A stretch of 64,000 bases of DNA from Cercophora sp. LCS_1 (Eukaryota; Ascomycota; Sordariomycetes; Sordariales; Lasiosphaeriaceae). A program made the position numbers and the translations under genes. Position 1 is the stretch's first letter. Every line of letters begins with the position of its first letter. Positions 53,712 through 64,000 of this stretch are shown in pieces. The DNA is taken from NCBI GenBank assembly GCA_036250225.1, contig JAPZLL010000015.1, positions 124,001 through 188,000 on the forward strand, written 5' to 3'. The notes under the pieces were generated by a model, which was not told where the DNA came from, searched no databases, and saw only the letters and a list, made by a program, of their open reading frames with translations.

Positions 53712-55877
53712 TCATGTCAAAATCATGGGAGTATACTCTGCTCGCGAGATATACTTGTCCACTAGCCAACGGGACTCGCCATCGTTAAACTGCCACTCAA
53801 AGATACCAGCTCGCTCAAAAGTCCCCCGATGCTGCGCCGACGGCCTGACGACCAGTCCATACATTCGGTAGACACCTAGAGTTGACAGAAGAACCAAGGG
53901 GACGAGAAGGAGTTGTGCCCAATCACTTTCCGTTGTCGGCCGGTCCAAGGTGCATTCGATCAGGGCGTTGGGAAGCTCCACGGGTGTCCCAAGCCGGAAT
54001 TCTGTTCCTGGGCCTTGGGTGCCCGAGGACATGAGCTGAGCCGGGAGACTAAAGTATGCCAGTCTTATGGGATTGTCACATGCAGTTTCGGTGTTGTGCT
54101 GGCGCAACTCTTCGTTGGGACAAAACCCAAGGCCCCGGCATAGAGTCTGGTAAGGGCCATAAGGATCCCAGTAGTTGGATAGGTGGGGACAATACCAAAC
54201 CTCGCATTCTAGGGCTACCCAGGACCAAGTAGGCCCGAGGCCTGTGGGGGAAGGGTCTTCATCGGATGTTCGCCATAGCAGTTCTTCGACGAGAAATTGT
54301 TCCCAAAGGCCCGCTTGGTTGCGCAGAGAAGTGGCTCGGCTTATCAACCCGATGACACCTGAAATAGCTGCCAGTCGGTCCGATCTGCTTGTCAGGCCCG
54401 TGACCGAGTAAACCCCGACAATTTCTCTCCATGTCTCGTAGATGTCTCTTAAACGGTAGTCGAAAGATGGCTCAGGTGCGAGTGTCAAATGGGCGATGGA
54501 GTCGGGAGTCGGTTTTGGGCTACCGTCAATCATATCGAAAAGCTTTTGCGTCCACCGATCGGTCAGTTCGTATTCCTGCTCAAGGAGGAATTCGTCCACA
54601 TTTTGCTCGCGGCACTCGAAAGACATGTATGCGCCAAATCTGATGGTCCTAGGCGGCAGGATGCGCTCTTGCACGACCCAGCCTCTAGTGTCCAAGGGCC
54701 AGTCGATGCCGTACCGCAGCGCTGAGCTAAGGTATGGCGACAATATGCTCACCGGCATCCCTTCGTCTGTCTCGTACATCTGGCATGGGACAAACCGGAG
54801 AGGGTCGCGGTGACAAAACATGCCGTCGCTGCTTTTCTGGCCGCCTCGGGCCGCGATGCAAAGGCGGCAGTTCTGGTAGACTTCGGTCATGCTCGCTGCT
54901 TGTGTCACCCAGTCCTCGGGTGAGTCTTGAATGATGCAAAGCGAGTCGACCCATAGCCACGCGATGTTCATTGAAACGGCGACAACAAGGGCGTCGTAAA
55001 TCGTCTCCGGTAGTTCCGACTTGGTGATCCCGACGGTTGTAAAAGAGTGATATGAGTCCAATGTCAGTTTCAGCTTCGTGGACCCGCCCCAGCAGTAACT
55101 CAAAGTGGCGTATTCTCTGTCTTGGGATGGAGGGATGGTGTTGGTCTCAACAAGACGGACCATGTGATCGCGACTGGGGGTGACTTGCAGAAGCCTAGTC
55201 GGTAGGCTCGAGCCAGATTTTCTCTTGCACCTATCGTGAGATGCCGCACAATTGTCAACCCAGACTCTTGCACAGTCGAGAACCGTTGCCGAGTCTGTGG
55301 AGATGGGCCAGCTCTTGTCGACTACCCAAGGTCCGGCATTGAGATGAAGGCCATCGCCAGGTTGTGTTCCCGGAAGGCCAACAACAGAAAGGATGGCGAG
55401 TAGCTCTCCAGAAATATTTGTTCCTGCGTCCTTTATCTTTGCCGAAGGTTGCTGTAGTTGGAGGGTCACTGTACCCATGCGTCTGGTTATGCCTGAATAT
55501 TTCTCCAATTGATCGCGCTCACGGGCATGGACAAGATCTTGAGGGTCGGTGGGAACCGGGGCGGGCGTCTGGCGCTCGCCTGTAGGGTCTTCGGTCAGAT
55601 GCACCCACAGAAGCGTGCACAAATGGCATCCTGACTTGTAGGAATCTTCGAGGGCTTTTCCAGAAACGTGGTGCGGGAAGCGCGGTGGCGAGACCGCAGA
55701 GGTTCCAGGTTTGACAAGCGCGTTGAGGTTTGCGCGAATCCAATCGCGGATGCTTTCGCATTTTGCGCAGAGCTGAGACTCGACAGATGTGTTCTTGCCA
55801 CTGCGCACGCCATCTATCCGTTGGAGTGGAAGGTGCTCCCGGAAGAAATGCGTCGGTCGGTCTGGCTGGCTGTCCAT
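53712..55877 (-). CDS. HET-domain protein, TOL/HET-6-like
   Basis: Intronless, 721 residues from the ATG at 55877 (upstream in-frame non-ATG codons are ignored). N-terminal region has paired Cys (QLCAKCESIRDWI; SGCHLCTLLW) as in many single-exon HET proteins. The HET domain lies at about 270-420: REYATLSYCWGGSTKLKLT, then LPETIYDALVVAVSMNIAWL with WVDSLCIIQDSPEDWVTQA, then MTEVYQNCRLCIAARGG. After it come LDTRGWVVQERILPPRTIRF and FGAYMSFECRE, then YETWREIVGVYSVTGLTSRS and LAAISG, and PTWSWVALECEVWY. These are the standard landmarks of the long HET class. No stop interrupts it, so it is likely functional. It is divergent to the first member of the membrane-protein trio across about 1 kb. Confidence 0.9.
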   Translation of the reverse strand: MDSQPDRPTHFFREHLPLQRIDGVRSGKNTSVESQLCAKCESIRDWIRANLNALVKPGTSAVSPPRFPHHVSGKALEDSYKSGCHLCTLLWVHLTEDPTGERQTPAPVPTDPQDLVHARERDQLEKYSGITRRMGTVTLQLQQPSAKIKDAGTNISGELLAILSVVGLPGTQPGDGLHLNAGPWVVDKSWPISTDSATVLDCARVWVDNCAASHDRCKRKSGSSLPTRLLQVTPSRDHMVRLVETNTIPPSQDREYATLSYCWGGSTKLKLTLDSYHSFTTVGITKSELPETIYDALVVAVSMNIAWLWVDSLCIIQDSPEDWVTQAASMTEVYQNCRLCIAARGGQKSSDGMFCHRDPLRFVPCQMYETDEGMPVSILSPYLSSALRYGIDWPLDTRGWVVQERILPPRTIRFGAYMSFECREQNVDEFLLEQEYELTDRWTQKLFDMIDGSPKPTPDSIAHLTLAPEPSFDYRLRDIYETWREIVGVYSVTGLTSRSDRLAAISGVIGLISRATSLRNQAGLWEQFLVEELLWRTSDEDPSPTGLGPTWSWVALECEVWYCPHLSNYWDPYGPYQTLCRGLGFCPNEELRQHNTETACDNPIRLAYFSLPAQLMSSGTQGPGTEFRLGTPVELPNALIECTLDRPTTESDWAQLLLVPLVLLSTLGVYRMYGLVVRPSAQHRGTFERAGIFEWQFNDGESRWLVDKYISRAEYTPMILT

Positions 55878-56928
55878 TTTAGGCAGGCACTGCCCAGTGT
55901 CCACCACAGAACCTGGCCAAGTCGAGTCCAGCAAAGGCCGTGAGAAGTCTCAAACGGAGCTGGAGGATGATTTCTGCGTGTTGATCAAATTTAACCGTGC
56001 TTCCGTGTAAGATATCGCGCTGGTAGGATCAATGGGAGATAGGTATCTGCAAACTCTTGGCCACTGCTGCCTCGAGGTTTTTATCACAGTCCACGTGACT
56101 TGGCCGACGAGACATGATTGCGCAGCAAAGATACCTAGGTAAAGGCGAAACCGGGTGCACAATTACGATGGGATGTTTATTCGAATCAGAGAGAGCGCTT
56201 CCAGGTTTTGCGAGCAGCGAATTCGAGATTGGGCCAGCACGCCACTTCAGTTCGCTCAAGCGAAGTTTTCTGGGGCAACATCAAGGGAAGAGCACTCATT
56301 GGAAAGAGCGAGTAAACTTCATGGTAAGCTTTGTCACCCCGGCTTGAAACACCACAGCCCCACAAGTCGAGGAAGCTAAGCAAGTCACTCAATCTGCGCA
56401 AGCGCTCGTGGCTTATCCCAGTCCCGCCGAATCGTGGCCGCGATTACGGGCCATGACGCCCCGCAGAACCTTTGCAGGCAACGGATGGTGAAGCATGTTG
56501 CGGTATGTGCCGAGTTGCGGTCGCATCAACATCACACCAAAACCACGCAAAAGAAAAACCGAAGTTGTTCAGGAATATTTACAGTCGAATGAGTTGATCA
56601 ACTGGGTTGCCTTGGGTTGGTTCTTGCCAAGTGCTCGATGTCGATAGCTTCATCTTGTTGGAAACTCCAATGACAAGGCAGCCTATCAGTCCGGCATGAA
56701 CTTTGCTGCCTCTGGCCTCGAGTGTGCGGCCATGGTGCTGGGGTCCAGCCGGACCCGTTCGGAAGCCTGCATCTCAGGGACCAGTTCGTATATTCGGGAC
56801 CATCTCCGGTTGTCTGGTCTCATCAGCAAGCTCTCGGTGCTTCGTTGCTACCGCCGTCCTCCTTGTCAGTTTTGTTTCGACGAAAATCTTCCTCAGAGCA
56901 TCAGGAAATCACACCGTCGCAGATCATC
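55878..56928. promoter_or_regulatory. divergent spacer between HET gene and first membrane-protein gene
   Basis: About 1 kb holding both promoters. No other gene seen. Confidence 0.45.
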
Positions 56929-57947
56929 ATGACAAAGCTCTCTCCTAGTTCCCGCCTCCTTCTTGGTCTGTTTTGCTTTTCAGGTCTGGCATCGTCACAG
57001 CAAATAACAGGCACATACAAATATCCGGCCGGCGAAACACCACTGTCCTTTCAAGGCTTCTTTCCCTCACCGCCAACGGCCACGGCGGTTAACTGTGCTA
57101 GCACAGAGACATGGTACACGAGAGGAGCGTTTGCGGGGTGTTGTGAGCTATACAAGCACTGCAATGTTATAACGGCCTGTCGTGCAGGCGTGGCGACGTA
57201 TGAAGACGGCGGACTATGGACGTGGTGAGTGGAGTTTTACACTCCAATATCTTTTTCCGTCAGTCAGTGGTCCAAGATCTAATTTGGCGGCGCAACAACA
57301 GCGATGCGGGTGCGCAATGCGGAACTATGACGGTCAACGAAAGATATCCATCCGGATCTGATGTCCCTAGATGGACCCAGTACTTTTGCGGCGAAGCGTG
57401 GACCAAACATGACGTATATCGTGAAATCGCCACGGCTGCGATCTCGACCACACAGGTATCACCAACAACGACGCCGAAAACCACAGCCCCGATTACCTCG
57501 ACAGCATACATCACAGTTTCAGAAGAGACATGGACCCCGACATCGTCGATGGGCTCCATTCAGACCAACGAGCCGACACCGTCAGGACCCCAAGCTTCAA
57601 CATCCAAGGCATGGATTGCGGGCGCAGTCGCCGGACCTGTGGTGGGTGTAGCACTTGTCGGCTTCCTTGCTTTTTGGTGGGGAAGACACCGTGGTAGAAA
57701 TGAACTCCCGGTCACCGTGTTGGAACAATCTTCAAGCTGGTACCCCGTGCCCGGCGCACCGTTTTTGTCTCATCCGGATGCGTTCTATAACATGGACGGT
57801 ACTCCGAGTCCACAGACGCCTGAGCAGGCTCATTTTACCCAATCAGGACTTCATCTGTCATACCAGGGGTATTCAACTCAGAAGCAAGGAGGTCAGGGCT
57901 ATGGATATCATTTACGGGAGTTGCCTGGGTCATCTGTCCAGGGATGA
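56929..57947 (+). CDS. type I membrane protein with Cys-rich ectodomain, tandem copy 1
   Basis: Exons 56929-57224 and 57302-57947 give 313 residues; intron 77 bases (GTGAGT..CAG) splits a Cys codon. Signal peptide about residues 1-24, then mature start QQITGTYKYPAGETPLSF. The ectodomain has eight Cys (NCAS; AGCC; KHC; ITAC; the split Cys; QC; FC) and conserved ERYPSGSDVPRWTQYFC. A Thr/Ser/Pro stalk follows, then one membrane helix (IAGAVAGPVVGVALVGFLAF) with a basic WWGRHRGR stop-transfer. A cytoplasmic tail of about 90 residues has FLSHPDAFYNMDGTPSPQTP and a Tyr/Gly-rich end. Likely a cell-surface sensor or wall-anchored protein; ligand unknown. The next two genes share every part. Confidence 0.8.
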
Positions 57948-58813
57948 TGGGGAGGCAGCTGTGCTTTGTGTACGAAGTACTTTTAATCACGTTCGTTGTT
58001 CAAACATCGCGGCTATTAGTTCAGGGCGGTCCGCGTCTACTCTCGAGGTTTTTTGTTGTTTCCTGCAAATGGGCTAACAAACGATGCCGCTGCATGCCTG
58101 TTTAGGCTCGGCAACTTCGATGTCTCTTTTTTTTTATCAACTTTGAGGCAACGTGTAGACCAACGTGGGGGCGAATCCCACTTGGCGCGTTTGCTGCGTT
58201 AATTATCACTGCGCTGCGAATGAAAGAAGTTGGAGCAGGGCTGCACGAAGCCTTGGAGGCCGTCGTACAGCATGGTGGTTGCATGTCCAGCCGATAAGAC
58301 CAAGTGACGGAGCTCTGCCCTCGGAGGGCTTATTGGTGGGGGACTGACAGCTTGGCGAAGGCAAAGTATGCATGTTGAATGCCTCAAGCATTGCTTCGTC
58401 GTGTATTCCAGGTTGCGTGCTACACCAGGGTCCTGGAGGCCCACAAAAGCTGAGGCTGGATGAACGTATGGATGTGTTTGTTCGTCCAAACCGGCGAACT
58501 GATGCCCCGCTTCTTAATAGCTGAAGGGCGTGGCTTCTGGGCAGGCCAATCGACATGAAGCGAACTTCTGTGACTCGGGTTTGGATGCACACCTCGCGGT
58601 CTAATTGGACTCATCCGTGTGCGCGCACACATATCTGAGGCGAACCGGCAGATATGTATGCTTGGCGTGTTTTCTGCGGGATGCCTCTACAGCTATCACA
58701 GAAAGACACCTGATACCATTTGTATGGATGGATGCTGCCGCTCTCTTCTCTCTTGGTCTTTCTCACTCCCTTAGCAGCCCCCCAAGTTCTTGCCGTTCCC
58801 TCACGGAAGGAAA
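57948..58813. other. spacer between tandem copies 1 and 2
   Basis: Holds the promoter of copy 2; no gene seen. Confidence 0.45.
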
Positions 58814-59760
58814 ATGATAAGCGTTATGGCGGCATGTTCTTACCCTGAATTGCTTGCTCTTTTTGCTCTCGCCTTACTGCCCGCTCCGGTGTTACCACAG
58901 CAGATCACGGGAACGTACAGGCTTGATGATGCCAATGGCGTAACGCCCGCAGCCTTTCTGGCCTTTTTCTCGGGTTCCTCCACAGTCGAAACCACGTTCT
59001 GCCCAGGAACGCTATCGTGGATTACCGAGGGCGACTATGCAAACTGCTGCTATAACTCGAAGGACTGCAACGTTATCACGGCCTGCCGGACGGGCGTAGC
59101 GACGTGGGATAATGGCGAGCTATCGAGCTGGTGAGGGCGCTGGGCAACCGTTGATGAATAATACGTTTTTTGGCTGACGAGAGAGAGGATAGTCCAACCA
59201 ACTGCCAATGCATGACCATGACCATTCACGAGCGCTACCCAATGGGGTCTGGGGTTCCCAAATGGACCCAATACCTCTGTGCTATTGACTGGAGCGACCG
59301 CGATGGATACCGTGAGATCGCCGTGGGGCCAACAACAGCCGTGAAGACGGTGACAGCATTCTTCACCCCAACAGCAGGCGCCAGTCCTTCCTTCGAAACA
59401 CCATCTCCCACTGGGGGACTATCGACTGCGTCTTCAAGGCCGTTATCGAAGGCTGAACGGGATGGAGTTATAGCCGGGTCCGTTTTGGGTTTTCTGGTGG
59501 TTGTGGGTGTCATAGTCTGTGCTGTTTACCGGCGCAAACGAAGGAGGACGGCGCCTGGCAAGCCGGAGCCGGCTGTCTCATGGTGGTCGCTACCTCCACG
59601 TCTCAATCGTGACGCCAGTTCCACCCCCGACTCGGACGACCCGTTCTTGAGGCAATCCCGGGTTCGTCACGACAGCAGACCCATTCCACCCGTCACGGCA
59701 CCCATTCGGTCAGACCCACGAGGAGGCCAGCCAGTCAGATATGTGCGCCACGGGGAGTAG
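58814..59760 (+). CDS. type I membrane protein with Cys-rich ectodomain, tandem copy 2
   Basis: Exons 58814-59130 and 59193-59760 give 294 residues; the 62-base intron (GTGAGG..TAG) again splits a Cys codon at the same place. Signal peptide to about residue 28, mature start QQITGTYRLDDANGVTP. Ectodomain Cys pattern as in copy 1 plus one extra (CPTNCQC in place of C..QC), with ERYPMGSGVPKWTQYLC conserved. Thr/Pro stalk, membrane helix GVIAGSVLGFLVVVGVIVCA, basic YRRKRRR, and a shorter cytoplasmic tail (SSTPDSDDPFLRQSR). It is the most diverged of the three: the SFQGFF block reads AAFLAFF and the tail lacks the Tyr/Gly end. The product should sit in the plasma membrane like its neighbours. Confidence 0.8.
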
Positions 59761-60656
59761 TGAGGATGGCCTCGTTACCTAGGTGTGGAAGCCACAACTT
59801 ACAACCTTTGACGAAGTGAACGTCGAGGTTTGGAGGACGGTACTCTTGTTTATAAACTAGGCGTATGGGCGTATCATCAGCAGGACCAAGTCCGCCCTCT
59901 CGATATTAGCTTTCTCTGCACTGGATTGTCCAATGCAATGCAATATATTTGTGCCAACTGTCAGGTTGTCTGTGTCTCACGGAGATGGATTAGACTGGAG
60001 GAGAAGATCAGCACTAAAGCGCCCCAAAAGGAATCAAAATCCTTGGCCACATTCCTCATCAACAAAAAAGACCGAGCTGGTGGCTGGGTGCACGAATCCC
60101 AAAGCCTTGTCACCCCTGCTCGGGGTATCACCACCGGGGCCACCGTCGAATCAACGATGAACGCAAGCGCATGTGGCTTGTCCGGCGCATCTTGGCCGCA
60201 TGGCTAGATGATTTGATTTAAATGCCTCGGGGGTCTTGCGAGTGGAATTTGGAGAAATGAAATGAAGTCTGGCTGTTCACAGTTGGACGTCGAGCATCTC
60301 GCGTCATGTTCCCACCTCAACGTTGGCAGGACCAAGGTAATGCTTGAGCAGAATATAATCACGAATCCGTGGGCTCTTGTCATCAAGGGGATCGGATCCT
60401 TGCTTGAAGCTGAAAGATATCGTTTTTACGGCCCTATCACAACGAGGCCTCGCTTCCTCTCATGCAGCCCATGGGCCCGATCACTGACATGGCTGTGCCC
60501 GCAGATGCCGGCCTATAACAAGTCTTGTGGGGAGGGCGTCGCCGCCGCCGTCGTTCCTGTCCTCTTTCTCTCTGTTTCTCTCTGTTTCGGCCCCCACAAC
60601 GCACAACGCGGTTCTTAGAGTTGTTGCGGAGGTACTGCAACCAAGCGACTGACACC
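59761..60656. other. spacer between tandem copies 2 and 3
   Basis: Holds the promoter of copy 3, including a C/T-rich TTTCTCTCTGTTTC tract at about 60565-60590. No gene supported. Confidence 0.45.
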
Positions 60657-61643
60657 ATGGCATCGCGCTTGCATCTTGGGCTACTCACTATCGGCTCGCT
60701 TCCGCTCCTCGCGCTGTCGCAACAAATCACAGGCACATACACGTTCCCGGGGGAGACGCCGTTGAATTTCCAGGGATTCTTCCCAGAACCCCCAACAGCC
60801 ACAAGGGTCACCTGTCCAGAAGCCCAGTCGTGGCTCACCAAGGGCGATTTTGCCGGATGTTGTGATTTGGGTGACCACTGCAATGTTCTCACAGCCTGCC
60901 AGGGAGGAGTTGGAACGTGGGAAGATGGAGTGACGGCAGCTTGGTTAGTCTTTGTTGAACCCCACTCACGACTTTAGCTTCTTGTCGTAATTGACACCGG
61001 TGTGGACAGTGACACGGATCTCCAGTGCGGCACCATGACCATCCACGAGAGGTTTCCCTCGGGGCCCGGAGTTGCGAAATGGACCCAGTACTTTTGCGCC
61101 GGAACCTGGACCAGGCACGACGTGTACCGCGAGATCGTCCCGACTCCACCAACGACGGCGGTTAGGACCGTGACGGCGTCCATCAGCGCAACAACGGGTG
61201 CCTCTCCCTCGGGTGTGACATCGTCTCCCACTCAAACGCCAGTCCCAACGGGGGAGCCGGCACAACACCAAGAGTCAGAGTCAAAATCCATGGCATGGGT
61301 TGCCGGGCCGGCGGTGGGTGGAGTTGTTGCTATTGTCGCTCTCGTCGGCGTCGTGTTTTGGTGGGGAAAACGACGGGGAAGGAGGGAGTCGGGCGGACCC
61401 GAGGCGGCTGTGTCGGAGAGAGCCTCATTTCACCCCGGTTATCACCACGGCGCCGGCACTACCCCCGGCTCGGATGTCCCGTTCTTGCCCTACAACAACA
61501 CGCCGAGCCCCCCACTCACCACGCCAGCCCAGTTTTCGCAGTCGGACGGGGACCTTTACGTGACACAGCCGTATCCGGTGCAGGGAAACCAGGGCTATGA
61601 ATACGTGCAAGAGCTTCATGGGTCGCCAATAATGCCAAGATGA
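60657..61643 (+). CDS. type I membrane protein with Cys-rich ectodomain, tandem copy 3
   Basis: Exons 60657-60943 and 61010-61643 give 306 residues; the 66-base intron (GTTAGT..CAG) splits the same Cys codon. Signal peptide to about residue 21, mature start QQITGTYTFPGETPLNFQGF. Eight Cys in the same order as copy 1, and ERFPSGPGVAKWTQYFCAGTWT conserved (here 17 or more identical or similar positions to copy 1). Stalk is Thr/Ser/Pro-rich, helix MAWVAGPAVGGVVAIVALVG, then WWGKRRGRR. The tail shares PGSDVPFLPYNNTPSPPLTT and the ending GYEYVQELHGS with copy 1 (GYGYHLRELPGS). Closest pair in the array is copies 1 and 3. Confidence 0.82.
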
Positions 61644-62498
61644 GGTCAATTGCAAACAGTACCTACATAGCTAGACGCGTTGGGAAATAATTCTTGATAG
61701 TATCAATCAACTCAACTGTGTTCAGCACTGGATTTCAACTTGTTTCTCAATCCTCCTAGTGAAATACCTGTAGTTTTGACAAAATCATCTTGAATGGCAT
61801 ATAAGGTACTTTGAGCGCGTTTTCACCCTACAGGCTCTTTTTGTCTTGATGCAGACGACCTTGTTTCTGCAGAAGAGACGGCAAGTCGTCATCTGCAACC
61901 AAAACGGGCCAGGCCACCGCATGCAAAACCAATAGGCAATCTAGACCGGGTCACGCAAGCAATTTGGCCATGGCCCTTGTTTCAAGCTTTCCTCGCTTCC
62001 CCGCTTATGCACCCCAGCCGATATGGGCCACGATATAAGCCGCGGATAAATATCACCAGCCCATGATGTCTTGTAGATGAAAAATTCTCATTGAGCCCAA
62101 CATTTCCGAGCAACCAGAAGCGGCCATTTCGCCATTCCACGCCACCCGTGACTGCCGAGCCAGGGCTCCTGGGCAACTGGCCCCGCCCCTCAATATGGTA
62201 ACGTTGGATTGCCTGGCTGTCATGGAAGCTTGGAGATGCTTGTCCAAGCTTGTCTGTGTCCGGTCTCGTCTGGTCCGTATTAAGACATGGAAACGGCAGT
62301 TGTACACAAGCCAGGTATCTGGATGGCGTTCAAATTGCGTGTCCCGTCCCTTCTCTCGCCCATCTCGGACTTGGTTCCGTGAAGACTGCCGAAGTGGCTG
62401 CAGCCAGACATATGTAGCCCGCGCCCTGCATCCCGGGAAGCTCGCCAATCTACACCTCTACCATCTGTTGGCGCCTCACGGCCCAGCCCAAAGCCACC
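61644..62498. other. spacer upstream of the GH16 gene
   Basis: Holds its promoter; no gene seen. Confidence 0.45.
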
Positions 62499-63890
62499 AT
62501 GACTCCCAAGTTCCTCGTCCTGGCGCTCAGCACCCTGCCTTTCGCCCTCTCCCAACGCAACTACCCCCTCACCACCGACGCCAGCTGCGCATGCTACCTC
62601 ACCAACGCGACCAAACCCTCCTACTTCACCCATCACTACTTCTTCGACTTCCGCTCGCAACCTGTGCCATCTTCGACGCCCACGCCACTCTCCACCTTTG
62701 AATCCAACGCCGAAGCCCCGCCCACATCATCCTACTTCAGCAGCCCAGAATGGACCTCAGCCTGGGCCATCCAGTCCTGGAACAACACCGGGCTCCTCGC
62801 CCTCAAAAACAGCACCGTCACCGACGCCTCGCTCCCCATGGTCAACTCGGCCAACAACATTTACTTTGAGCCCGACCACGACAACCCCAACAGCACCTAC
62901 CTCACCATGCGGACCGTTCGCCACGCCGACTTCCAATCCTCGGCCGAGTTCGAGTCGCGCGCAACCACGTACCAGTTCCTCTCGATCCGCATGCTCGCGC
63001 GCACGCGCGGTCCACCGGGCGCAGTAACAGCCATGTTCACCTACCGACCTCCTCCGATACCGCACAATCTCATGTTGGTGCAGGAAGCAGATCTCGAAAT
63101 CCGCACGTCCGATCCCGAGACCCATGTCAGCTATACCAACCAGCCGAGCTGGAATAGCACAGGAGACATACCGGAAGCGACGCGGAATGTCACGCTCCCT
63201 GGACGCAAGAGGTGGAGCGAGTGGGCGGTCTATCGGATGGATTGGACCCCAGGGAGCAGCACGTGGTTTGTGAATGGGGTCATGAACGGGGAGATCAAGT
63301 TCCAGGCGCCGCGGGATCCGATGCAGATCATGTTCAACGTGTGGAGTGATGGCGGGAGTTGGTCGGGGACGATGAAGGAGGGCGAGAGCGCCAAGATGCA
63401 GGTGCAGTGGATTGATTTGGTGTATAACAGTACCGAGACAAAGAAGCAGGGCGGGTGTAGGGATGTTTGCAGTATTGATGAGACGACGAAGACAGGGATT
63501 CCGGTTTTGATGAGTGGTGAGTTTTTTTTTCCCCCTCCTTTTTCATTTCTTTTTCTCCTCTCCTATCTATTCTTTTACCTCGTGCCTGTTTCCTCTTACC
63601 ATTGCGAACCTGAAATGGTGGGCTGTGTTTCGTGGTGATGAGAGATGAGCTGACGACAAGTAATTACAGGCCAACAACCCGCCCCGGCAGCGTCGCAACG
63701 ACCGCCTGCACCCGCTGTGTCGCAGCGTCCTCCAGCGCCGGCAGGCTCGCAGCAACCAGCGCCGCTGGCGTGTGCGGCGAGCGTGAAAAAGTACGACCAG
63801 TGCAACGGCAAAAACTTCAACGGATGCAAGGGGTGTCCATCGGGAACGACGTGTCGATTCCAAAACGACTACTACTCGCAGTGTTTGTGA
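62499..63890 (+). CDS. secreted GH16-family glycosidase with C-terminal CBM1
   Basis: Exons 62499-63516 and 63670-63890 give 412 residues; intron 153 bases (GTGAGT..CAG). Signal peptide residues 1-18. The catalytic GH16 jelly-roll runs from about 40 to 320. The active-site strand is V-Q-E-A-D-L-E-I, matching the E-x-D-x-E signature of GH16, with FLSIRMLARTRGPPGAVTAM before it and WTPGSSTWFVNGVMNGEIKF after. A Pro/Ala/Gln linker with three near repeats of SQRPPAPA leads to a CBM1 cellulose-binding module (C-N-G-K-N-F-N-G-C ... TTCRFQNDYYSQCL). It is secreted and should cleave or transglycosylate beta-glucans of plant or fungal wall while anchored to cellulose or glucan. Without splicing the protein would end in a hydrophobic false tail and lack the CBM1. 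Confidence 0.88.
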
Positions 63891-64000
63891 TGCATTTTCT
63901 TCATTTCTTCAGAGCGATCTCATTGCACGGAGTTGAAACAAATTTCTTCTTGGGAAAAGGGCACGGGAACAAACACTAGGCTGTTGATGTGAGGTGAGAC
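63891..64000. other. 3' flank to window end
   Basis: Short 3' region after the GH16 stop; nothing recognised. Confidence 0.4.

Noticed and set aside
1..64000. CRISPR arrays, bacterial operons, polyketide synthase or NRPS backbone genes
   Set aside because: No regularly spaced repeats and no backbone-enzyme motifs were found; the DNA is fungal nuclear.
1..64000. tRNA or rRNA genes
   Set aside because: No A-box/B-box pair with a foldable cloverleaf and no rRNA core sequence was noticed by eye; a covariance-model scan would be needed to exclude a tRNA.

Overview
The window looks like nuclear DNA of a filamentous ascomycete (Pezizomycotina, probably Sordariomycetes). The grounds are short GT-AG introns of about 47-190 bases with CTAAC/CTGAC-like branch sites, and fungal families: HET incompatibility proteins, a Zn2Cys6 regulator, Clr5-ankyrin proteins, Dal5-type and sugar MFS transporters, a CBM1-bearing GH16 and LaeA-type methyltransferases. 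Many models below are spliced by eye. Exon limits were chosen because they keep the frame and restore known motifs; no transcript data were available.

Layout. 1-9.4 kb: the 3' end of a HET gene, a hypothetical gene, a dead MFS transporter, a small membrane protein, a three-exon secreted Cys-rich protein, an AT-rich relic, and a membrane-protein gene with two in-frame stops. 10-18.5 kb: sugar transporter, a 2.8 kb spacer, HET protein, GNAT acetyltransferase, membrane-anchored PAN/apple-like protein. 19.5-21.1 kb: Nudix/eIF2B-like fusion. 21.3-27.3 kb: a divergent gene pair (ankyrin gene on -, small Cys-motif gene on +) present twice in tandem, one ankyrin copy broken. 28-34 kb: Zn2Cys6 factor and a Dal5-like transporter. 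36-46 kb: seven-bladed lectin-like propeller, disrupted F-box gene, Stc1-like/alpha-kinase protein, secreted cupin-like protein, small conserved protein, LITAF-like protein, ASCH protein. 46.7-49.8 kb: a decayed LaeA-like methyltransferase beside an intact O-methyltransferase. 51-56 kb: F-box protein and a large HET protein. 56.9-61.6 kb: three tandem paralogous single-pass membrane proteins with a Cys-rich ectodomain, followed by a secreted GH16-CBM1 enzyme.

Functionally the window is a mosaic rather than one pathway. Two themes stand out: non-self/incompatibility-type genes (three HET genes, Clr5-ankyrin genes, two F-box genes), and cell-surface or secreted proteins (Cys-rich proteins, lectin propeller, the membrane-protein trio, GH16). 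Several genes carry nonsense changes of TGG-to-TAG or CGA/CAG-to-T type, as expected from repeat-induced point mutation (RIP). Others carry single-base frameshifts, which RIP does not cause and which may be real decay or assembly indels. The best candidates for something undescribed are the duplicated ankyrin/small-protein pair and the membrane-protein trio.
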